From: RBG-16-64-13 sp963718375
Lineage (GTDB): Bacteria > Actinomycetota > Thermoleophilia > RBG-16-64-13
DNA length: 64,000 nucleotides
NCBI GenBank assembly: GCA_963718375.1
Contig: CAVQZD010000005.1
Span: 992,001-1,056,000 of the forward strand
Direction of reading: 5' to 3'
The position numbers and the translations under genes were made by a program. The notes under the pieces were generated by a model. It was given only the letters and a program-made list of their open reading frames with translations. It was not told the origin of the DNA and did not search any database. Shown in pieces: positions 57,936 through 64,000 of the stretch (positions are counted from its first letter, which is position 1; each line of letters begins with the position of its first letter).

Positions 57936-59405
57936 TCAGTCCAGGTAGGTCAACCGCCCCTCGATCTGCCGATCCACGTTCTGGTGGGACGTCAACCATT
58001 CTCTAAGCACAGTCTGTGCCGAGGTAGAAACGACATGACTGGGCCCGCTAGCCATCAATTCCTCAGGCTCCAGACCCAGGTAGGGCTTCACATTCTTCGC
58101 ATGGTAGCCCTGCAGGACCATTGTGTAAGTCGCCTCGTCTGCGACCGGCTCGCCGTTCAGCTCCAGAGACATCAGACCGCCGGCGTTGCCAGAGTAGGCG
58201 GCACGGACTGCTGAGTTGACCTGATAGCACTCGCCTTCCCCATCGCGGTTCTCCGGGCGCATCCAGTGACTGAACACTCGCTTGAGATCGGCTCCCGTGA
58301 CCGAGTACCGAGTCAGCGAATCGTCATAGGGGAAGCAGGAGATGAAGTCCATCAAAGTCACGGCCGGGCCCATCTCCTTGACCCGCACCGACCCTGCACC
58401 CAGCAACACCACATCACTGCCCGTACCCTCGGCGAGCGCATCGGCCAGGAGGTCGCCCAGAGTGGTTTCCTCCTCGCGTCTTGGATGGGTGAGTGTGCGC
58501 GCGAACTTGGTCAGGACGACCGAGTACTTCTGGTCCACCACCGACTTGAACGAATCGATGAAGTCGGCCATGCGCTGGTCGGGCTCGGCTAGACCTTCGT
58601 CGATAGGGATCAGTCGCCACTCCCACTCCACGACCGAGTTGGTGTCGTCGTCCACGGTGATGTCGAAGCGGCCTATCTGATCTGTGCCCGTACCAGCCTG
58701 AGCTATCAGGATGCCGTTGACCTCCTCGGGTCGCTCCAGGATCGTGTGGCTGTGCCCGCCGATGATCATGTCCACGCCCCACTCGGGCTTGAGCATAGCC
58801 GCCAGCTGCTTGTCGGATTCGAAGCCGATATGGGTGAGGACGATCGTCAGGTCGATGTCGTCATTCTTGAAGGCGTCACAGATCTTGCCCACCTCCGTGC
58901 CGGCTTCCTCCAGGGTGACGAAGGTGCCCACCAACTCGTCCAATCTCAGCGCGTCCAGGACCTTCTCAGTCAGGATGCCGGTGAAGAGGATGTCGAAGCC
59001 CGCCTTCTCGATGATGTGGTAGGGCCTCATCATCCGTTTCTGAAAGTGTTTGATATAGAGGTTGGCATTGACTATGGGGAAGTTGGCGATCTTCTCCAGG
59101 AAGAGAAGGTGCGGCAGCCCATAGTCCACCTCATGATTCCCCAGAGCCACCACGTCCGGGGCGAGGTAGTTCATGATCTGCATGGTGGAGGTGCCCTTGA
59201 AGTCGGAGTCGATGATGGACCCCTGCAGCATGTCCCCGGCGATGACGTAGAGGACGTTCTCCTCCTCCGCCCTCACCTTGTTGATGTAGCCAGAGAGCAG
59301 CGGAAGTCCACCGGTGAGAGCCCCACCCCCAGCCGCCTGCTCGGCCAGGAAGTCACCGTGCATGTCATTGGAATGCAGGATGGTGAACTTTCGAGTGGCA
59401 CCCAT
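57936..59405 (-). CDS. 5'-nucleotidase / UDP-sugar hydrolase family phosphoesterase
   Basis: The 489-aa enzyme starts at ATG 59405 after GGGGGG (MGATRKFTILHSNDMHGDFL). The metallophosphoesterase domain has all metal motifs: ILHSNDMHGD, VIAGDMLQGSIID, ALGNHEVDYG and IGGHSHTI. The C-terminal substrate domain includes the nucleotide-binding segment LLADALAEGTGSDVVLLGAG and ITPYDDSL-like FISCFPYDDSL. No signal peptide is seen, so it is cytoplasmic, unlike most UshA proteins. It follows the B12 gene convergently-independent by 44 bases on the same strand; common transcription is unproven. Confidence 0.9.
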   Translation of the reverse strand: MGATRKFTILHSNDMHGDFLAEQAAGGGALTGGLPLLSGYINKVRAEEENVLYVIAGDMLQGSIIDSDFKGTSTMQIMNYLAPDVVALGNHEVDYGLPHLLFLEKIANFPIVNANLYIKHFQKRMMRPYHIIEKAGFDILFTGILTEKVLDALRLDELVGTFVTLEEAGTEVGKICDAFKNDDIDLTIVLTHIGFESDKQLAAMLKPEWGVDMIIGGHSHTILERPEEVNGILIAQAGTGTDQIGRFDITVDDDTNSVVEWEWRLIPIDEGLAEPDQRMADFIDSFKSVVDQKYSVVLTKFARTLTHPRREEETTLGDLLADALAEGTGSDVVLLGAGSVRVKEMGPAVTLMDFISCFPYDDSLTRYSVTGADLKRVFSHWMRPENRDGEGECYQVNSAVRAAYSGNAGGLMSLELNGEPVADEATYTMVLQGYHAKNVKPYLGLEPEELMASGPSHVVSTSAQTVLREWLTSHQNVDRQIEGRLTYLD

Positions 59406-59558
59406 TTGTCCCCCCAATGCTTGAAACGACTGCTTCGATGCTCTCGCTACACGCCCGGGTTCCACCATCGTAGCACCAGGGCGGCACCCGGGACCTTGTT
59501 CAGGTCAAGGCGCCACTGGGTATCTTCGTGACAACAACGGGACTCGGGAAGGAGCGTC

Positions 59559-59972
59559 GTGGCATTCATCGACAAGACAATCGAGGTCGCTGCAGACGTA
59601 CATGATGCATACGAGATATGGACGACTTTCACGGACTACCCTCAGTTCATGGAGTGCGTCGAGACGGTGACCGTCACCGAGGACGACCAGTTTCATTGGG
59701 TCGCAGTGGTGGAGGACGAACTGTGTGACTGGGACGTCGACGTGGTGGAGGAGATCCCGGACACAAAAGTCACGTGGCAGGCCATTGACGGACGCGAGAC
59801 TGGCGAGGTCCGCTTCGAGAAACTGGCGGACAAAGCAACCAAAGTCACCTACCAACTCGAATACGACCCAGAGGCCTGGGAGAGCGAGCCAGAAGCGGTG
59901 AACCGGTGGATGCGTCGCCGCGTGGCTGACGATTTGGAGAGTTTCAGGGACCTGGTAGAAGCGATAGCTTGA
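59559..59972 (+). CDS. SRPBCC/polyketide-cyclase-like protein
   Basis: The 137-aa protein starts at GTG 59559 with AAGGAG eight bases upstream. The START-like fold is shown by ADVHDAYEIWTTFTDYPQFM and WDVDVVEEIPDTKVTWQAID, with a C-terminal helix. Members bind hydrophobic ligands; no enzymatic activity can be assigned. It lies 28 bases before the rhodanese gene. Confidence 0.85.
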   Translation: MAFIDKTIEVAADVHDAYEIWTTFTDYPQFMECVETVTVTEDDQFHWVAVVEDELCDWDVDVVEEIPDTKVTWQAIDGRETGEVRFEKLADKATKVTYQLEYDPEAWESEPEAVNRWMRRRVADDLESFRDLVEAIA

Positions 59973-60000
59973 GCAACCGCATCTCGTGGAAAGGTCTGGC

Positions 60001-60456
60001 ATGAAGAAGCGGTATCTGTGGTCTATGGTGGTGGCGCTCGGTCTCGCGATGGTGCTCATGGGCGCGGCCTGCTCCGCCGCCGAGCCGTCGGAGACGACCA
60101 AGACCTCTGACGTCGCTCAGTCCGGCTACGTCACTGTGGACGTCAACCAAGCGTACGAACAGCTGAGCGTGATGAACACAGATGCGCAGATCGTCGATGT
60201 TCGCGAGCCGGATGAATGGCAGGCGACAGGGGTGCCCATCGGCGCGGTCCTCATACCGCTGGGACAACTGGAGGCGCGCGCACCCGACGAGCTCAACCCG
60301 CAGGACCCCGTTTATGTGATCTGCAACAGCGGTAACCGGAGCAAGACGGGTTCGCAGACCCTCGTCGACCTCGGCTATGAAGAGGTCTACAACGTGGGCG
60401 GCGGCATGCAGGCTTGGCTGGCCGCTGCACTGCCCGTGGAGTACCCCGAGCCCTAG
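60001..60456 (+). CDS. Rhodanese-domain lipoprotein
   Basis: The 151-aa protein starts MKKRYLWSMVVALGLAMVLM at 60001 and has a lipobox MGAAC. The rhodanese domain contains IVDVREPDEWQATGVPIGAV and the active-site loop VICNSGNRSKTGSQ with cysteine as nucleophile. It would transfer sulfane sulfur on the outer face of the membrane. AAAGGT lies before the ATG. It may cooperate with the sulfur island at 34-37 kb, but that is inference. Its stop lies in the first copy of a 17-base tandem repeat. Confidence 0.9.
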   Translation: MKKRYLWSMVVALGLAMVLMGAACSAAEPSETTKTSDVAQSGYVTVDVNQAYEQLSVMNTDAQIVDVREPDEWQATGVPIGAVLIPLGQLEARAPDELNPQDPVYVICNSGNRSKTGSQTLVDLGYEEVYNVGGGMQAWLAAALPVEYPEP

Positions 60457-60483
60457 GCGGTGCCGCGCCCTAGGCGGTGCCGC
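60450..60483. repeat. 17-base tandem duplication spanning two convergent stop codons
   Basis: GCCCTAGGCGGTGCCGC occurs twice in tandem (60450-60466, 60467-60483). The first copy holds the rhodanese TAG (60454-60456) and the second holds, on the other strand, the P-type ATPase TAG (60472-60470). Confidence 0.85.
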
Positions 60484-63187
60484 TGCGCCTGCCGCGCCAC
60501 CGCAAGAACACCTTGATCAACTCGTCCACGAACACCAGACCCGCGGCGAACAGGACGCACACCAGCCACCGCCAGACGGTGAGGTGAGTCAGCCCGAGGA
60601 TGCGCTGGAGGAACCCCAGTTCCGTGGCAACCAGAGTCAGCAGCAATGACAACCCCAGCAGCTTCATCTGCCGAAGATCCGCGAAACTTTCTGCTGAGAG
60701 GACGCTCGCCTTCTCACTCCGCGAGGTCAGACCCATGGCGACGATGAAGAGCGAGAAGACCGCGAAGCCCATCGTCACGCCCACTGCGGGATCCTTGACG
60801 TGGAAGTAGTCCTCGAGGTACAGCGTGCCCGCGGCCATGAGCACACCGACGAACGCGATCCGCACCCACTGCCAGGCTGAGAGCAGGGGCTGGCCGAGCG
60901 GCCTTGGATTGCGGTCCATCAGCCCCTCGGAGGGCTTGGCGAAACCCAGTGAGATGGCCTGAGGCACCTGAACGAGGAAGTTGATGTAGAGGACGGTCAG
61001 GGGACTGAATGGAACTCCTCCGGCGATAGTGAGGAGTGCAGCCCCCAGGTAGCTGACGATGAACGCCACCAAGGCGGTCATCTGAAAGCGCACGTACTTC
61101 GACAGGTTGTCGTAGATGGCCCGTCCGTATTCGACCGCCTTCACGATGGTGGCAAAGTTGTCGTCGGTCAGGACCATCACCGCTGCCCCCTTGGAGACCT
61201 CGGTGCCGGTGATGCCCATGGCGACACCTATGTCGGCCTTCTTGAGAGCCGGGGCATCGTTGACCCCATCGCCGGTCATGGCGACGATGTTGCCCTCGCG
61301 CTGGAGTATGTCCACCATGCGGATCTTGTCCTCTGGCGCCACCCGAGCCACGACTCCGATCTCGGGTAACCTCTGGGCCAACTCGCTGTCGCTCAGGGCT
61401 GCAAACTGGGCGCCTGTCAGAGCCTCGCCCTCGATGCCCAGCTCGTGACCGATAGCGGCTGCCGTCACGGCGTGGTCGCCGGTGATCATTCGCACTTGGA
61501 TGCCTGCGTTGTGACACTCGGCGATCGCGGCCTTAGCCTCGGGACGAGGCGGGTCGACGATGCCGACCATCGCGAGCAACGTGAGCCCGTCGACCTGTCC
61601 GATGAGGTCGCTCTTGGCGTCGAAAGAATCGGGATCGAAGTCGCGCCGGGCGACGACCATGACGCGTTCGCCCTCTTTCGCCATGCGCTCGTTCTCCTGC
61701 AGGGCCAGATTGCGGTTCTCATCGGTCACCGGCACTACCTCGGCCCCCGGCACCCAGTACGAGCTGCCCCGGGCGATGAGCACATCCGGTGCGCCCTTCA
61801 CAAAGCAGCGGATCACCGGTTCGCCCGCGGCGTTCTCCATCTTGTGGAAGGTAGCCATGAACTTGTAGTCGGAATCGAAGGGCACCTCTGCCACACGTGG
61901 GTACATCTCCCGAGCGTTATCGACGCTGATGCCCCCTTTCTCTGCCAGCACGATTAGCGCGCCCTCGGTCGGGTCACCGATCAGCGCGCCATCATCCAGC
62001 CGAGCGTCTGCACAAAGGGCCATGGGTAGCATGACGTCATCGAGGTCCACCTTTGCCCCACCCGCGTGGAGCAGGGTGCCATCGGTGTCGTAACCCTCAC
62101 CGGTGACCTTGAAGCGGTTCTGCCCGGGGACAGTGAACTCACGCGCGGTCATCTTGTTCAGCGTCAGAGTCCCGGTCTTGTCGGAGCATATGGCCGAGAC
62201 TGAGCCCAGTGTCTCCACCGACGGCAACCGCTTCACTATGGCATTCTGCCCGGCAAGCACCCGAGTCCCTAGCGAATAGAGAGTGGTGACGACGGCAGGC
62301 ATACCCGTGGGAATGGCCGCTACGGCAAGCGCCACCCCGGCAAGAAAGATCTCGTCAAAGGGCTGATCGTTACGCGTGCCGAGAACGATCATGATGACGA
62401 GAGTGATGCCCGCCAGACAGGCTATCGTCACCGTGAGGCGATCGAGCTGCTTCTGCACGGGTGTCTTGACGACTTTGGTCTTGTTGAGCAAGTCGGCTAT
62501 GTGACCCATCTCGGTCTTCATGCCGGTGTCGGTCACGATCATCTCAGCCCGGCCCCGCGTCACGGAGGTGTTCATGTAGGCCATGCAGCCGCGATCACCC
62601 AGCGGGACGTCCTCCCCCGCTATTGCCTCCACACTCTTCGAGGCCGCCACGCTCTCGCCCGTCAGAGCCGCTTCCTCGATCTCGAGACTGGCCGCGACAA
62701 AGAGGCGGCCGTCGGCCGGCACCCGGTCGCCCGATTCCATGAGCACGATGTCTCCGGGCACCAGATCTTCGGACTCGATCTCGGTGACCGCTCCGTCACG
62801 ACGCACGCGAGCGGTACTCTTGAGCATCTTCTCGAGCGCAGCCAGGCTGGCCCCGGCCTTCGATTCCTGGTGCATGCTCAGCACCGCGTTGAACACGGTC
62901 AGCCCCAGGAGGACGAGGGTGGTACTGAGTTGATGGACCACCACCTGGTTGACGACCGCGGCCGTCACCAGCAAGATCTGCATGAACTCACGGTACTGCC
63001 GCAAGAACCGCAGCCACCCAGGGACCTTCTTGGTGGCGGCCAATCGGTTGGCACCATATTCCTTGCGGCGACGCTCTGCTTCATCCGAGCTGATACCCCG
63101 TGCCGTGTCTACCTCCAGCCGCCCGGAAGCGTCCTCGACCGACAACGCATACCACCGAGGTTGGTTGCTGGGTGTGTCCGGCATCAT
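60470..63187 (-). CDS. P2-like P-type cation ATPase with unusual ion site
   Basis: The 905-aa protein has the full P-type layout: actuator TGES (176-179), phosphorylated Asp336 in CSDKTGTLT, KGAPD in FVKGAPDVL, the TGD in MITGDHAVTAA and GDGVNDAP-type hinge MTGDGVNDAPALKKA. The overall sequence is Ca2+/SERCA or PMR1 type. Yet the M4 motif PEGLP is PTGMP (293-297) and the M6 N-x3-D motif is N736-x3-Q740 (YINFLVQVPQA). Both changes remove acidic Ca2+ ligands. Another ion or a different coupling is likely; a Pma-like or polyamine type is possible. Confidence 0.88.
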   Translation of the reverse strand: MMPDTPSNQPRWYALSVEDASGRLEVDTARGISSDEAERRRKEYGANRLAATKKVPGWLRFLRQYREFMQILLVTAAVVNQVVVHQLSTTLVLLGLTVFNAVLSMHQESKAGASLAALEKMLKSTARVRRDGAVTEIESEDLVPGDIVLMESGDRVPADGRLFVAASLEIEEAALTGESVAASKSVEAIAGEDVPLGDRGCMAYMNTSVTRGRAEMIVTDTGMKTEMGHIADLLNKTKVVKTPVQKQLDRLTVTIACLAGITLVIMIVLGTRNDQPFDEIFLAGVALAVAAIPTGMPAVVTTLYSLGTRVLAGQNAIVKRLPSVETLGSVSAICSDKTGTLTLNKMTAREFTVPGQNRFKVTGEGYDTDGTLLHAGGAKVDLDDVMLPMALCADARLDDGALIGDPTEGALIVLAEKGGISVDNAREMYPRVAEVPFDSDYKFMATFHKMENAAGEPVIRCFVKGAPDVLIARGSSYWVPGAEVVPVTDENRNLALQENERMAKEGERVMVVARRDFDPDSFDAKSDLIGQVDGLTLLAMVGIVDPPRPEAKAAIAECHNAGIQVRMITGDHAVTAAAIGHELGIEGEALTGAQFAALSDSELAQRLPEIGVVARVAPEDKIRMVDILQREGNIVAMTGDGVNDAPALKKADIGVAMGITGTEVSKGAAVMVLTDDNFATIVKAVEYGRAIYDNLSKYVRFQMTALVAFIVSYLGAALLTIAGGVPFSPLTVLYINFLVQVPQAISLGFAKPSEGLMDRNPRPLGQPLLSAWQWVRIAFVGVLMAAGTLYLEDYFHVKDPAVGVTMGFAVFSLFIVAMGLTSRSEKASVLSAESFADLRQMKLLGLSLLLTLVATELGFLQRILGLTHLTVWRWLVCVLFAAGLVFVDELIKVFLRWRGRRSGTA

Positions 63188-63265
63188 GCTCCTCCTTGGC
63201 CGCTCATCGCGGTCCTCTAGTCCCTGCCACCTGCCATGGGTGCCTGCCCGACGGCACCAAGCCGC

Positions 63266-64000
63266 TCAGTCGCCGATGGTGGCTACCATGACCGCCTTGA
63301 TCGTGTGCATGCGGTTCTCGGCCTGATCGAAGACGATGGAGTACTCCGATTCGAAGACCTCCTCGGTGACCTCCATGCCGTCAAGCCCGAACTGCTGGTA
63401 CATCTCCTCGCCCACTTTGGTCTCCCTGTTGTGGTAGGCCGGCAGGCAGTGCATGAACCGCACCATGGGGTTGCCCGTCTTCTTGATCATGTCGAGGTTC
63501 ACCTGGTATGGCCCCAGGAGCTTGACCCTATCCTCCCAAACGCTCTTCTCCTCGCCCATCGAGACCCAGACGTCCGTGCACAGAAAGTCTGCTCCTCTCG
63601 CGCCCTCATCCACATCCTCGGTAAGGGTCAGACGAGCGCCGGTCTCAGCCGCGACGGCTCGGCAGGTATCCACCAGATGCTCCTCCGGCCAGAGAAGCTT
63701 TGGAGCGCAGAGGCGGACATCCATGCCCAGCTTGCATCCCCCTACCATGAGAGAGTTGCCCACGTTGTTGCGAGCGTCTCCCAGGTAGCAGTAAGCGATC
63801 TGCTCGAGCGGCTTGTCGCTGTGTTCTCTCATAGTCAGCATGTCCGCCAGGACCTGGGTGGGGTGGAACTCGTCGGTCAGTCCGTTCCACACGGGCACCC
63901 CTGCATATTCGCCCAGGACCTCGACGGTCTCTTGGGCGAAGCCCCGATACTCGATGCCATCGTAGATACGGCCTAGAACGCGGGCGGTGTCTTTTGTCGA
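63266..64000 (-). CDS. argF: Ornithine carbamoyltransferase, C-terminal part (cut by window edge)
   Basis: The visible 244 residues begin STKDTARVLGRIYDGIEYRG, contain the carbamoyl-phosphate and ornithine sites including TDEFHPTQVLADMLTM and the HCLP loop FMHCLPAYHNRETKVG, and end in KAVMVATIGD. The enzyme makes citrulline from ornithine and carbamoyl phosphate. The C-terminal EVFESEYSIVFDQAENRMHT resembles both anabolic ArgF and catabolic ArcB of the E. coli group, so the physiological direction is open. Confidence 0.93.
   Translation of the reverse strand, partial: STKDTARVLGRIYDGIEYRGFAQETVEVLGEYAGVPVWNGLTDEFHPTQVLADMLTMREHSDKPLEQIAYCYLGDARNNVGNSLMVGGCKLGMDVRLCAPKLLWPEEHLVDTCRAVAAETGARLTLTEDVDEGARGADFLCTDVWVSMGEEKSVWEDRVKLLGPYQVNLDMIKKTGNPMVRFMHCLPAYHNRETKVGEEMYQQFGLDGMEVTEEVFESEYSIVFDQAENRMHTIKAVMVATIGD

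Noticed and set aside
1..64000. CRISPR arrays, prophage, insertion sequences
   Set aside because: No regularly spaced direct repeats, no transposase, integrase or phage structural gene was seen.

Overview
This 64 kb window comes from a GC-rich bacterial chromosome and reads as a deep-branching, probably anaerobic or microaerophilic actinobacterium (Coriobacteriia, Thermoleophilia or Geothermincolia-like). The main reasons are a PknB/PBP/FtsW-RodA/PP2C/FhaB/FhaA cell-division cluster with four PASTA repeats, a dgt-dnaG-rpoD unit, a one-chain glycyl-tRNA synthetase (alpha and beta parts fused), frequent GTG/TTG starts, promoters that place the first codon at or next to the transcription start, and tRNA genes of which some lack an encoded CCA. 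Three frame disruptions lie within about 10.5 kb near the left end, one of them in the normally essential gatA. That pattern fits a draft or metagenome-derived sequence as well as true gene decay.

Layout: 1-2032 gatC-gatA-gatB (minus); 2.2-6.6 kb cold-shock gene, then rpoD-dnaG-dgt (all minus); 6.9-9.5 kb ppdK; 9.7-12.3 kb a frameshifted lipoprotein and a divergent frameshifted radical SAM gene, separated by a candidate structured RNA; 12.4-16.7 kb membrane protein, hicBA toxin-antitoxin pair, fused glyQS; 16.7-26.9 kb an eight-gene signalling and cell-wall operon (CPBP protease, membrane kinase, fhaA, fhaB, PP2C, rodA/ftsW, pbpA, pknB); 26.9-34.1 kb tRNA-Leu, an envelope protein, DUF4446, pheA, serS, pncB, two zinc-ribbon membrane proteins (one a dispanin) and tRNA-Ser (all plus); 34.1-38.1 kb a sulfur island (ArsR, sulfide:quinone oxidoreductase-like flavoprotein, DUF1641, TusE/DsrC-like, DsrE2) with a divergent ferredoxin-domain gene; 38.2-41.3 kb an HD-GYP/HEAT-repeat pair; 41.3-45.7 kb a DUF4389 remnant, carboxylesterase lipoprotein and UvrD-type helicase; 45.9-54.4 kb tRNA-Ser, tRNA-Arg, GGDEF protein, an uncharacterised zinc-ribbon pair, tadA, CDF efflux, tRNA-Ser, rsgA and a cytochrome b; 54.5-57.9 kb an operon of a B12-binding domain protein, a MacB-type ABC exporter and a SIMPL lipoprotein; 57.9-64 kb 5'-nucleotidase, SRPBCC protein, rhodanese lipoprotein, P-type ATPase and a truncated ornithine carbamoyltransferase.

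How parts work together: gatCAB, glyQS, serS, the tRNAs and tadA (which would make the inosine needed by tRNA-Arg(ACG)) serve translation. The kinase, phosphatase and FHA genes control peptidoglycan synthesis by the adjacent SEDS/PBP pair. The ArsR protein probably controls its own operon through a consensus promoter from which its mRNA would be leaderless.

The least expected items are: (1) two diverged copies of a long hairpin repeat (43.1 and 50.4 kb) whose stems keep pairing through G-U changes and which each lie just upstream of a plus-strand gene; (2) a stand-alone B12-binding protein with a CarH-like W-x9-EH motif, translationally coupled to an ABC exporter; (3) a three-stem RNA-like element at 10.47-10.56 kb; and (4) a P-type ATPase in which two classical Ca2+ ligand positions are replaced.
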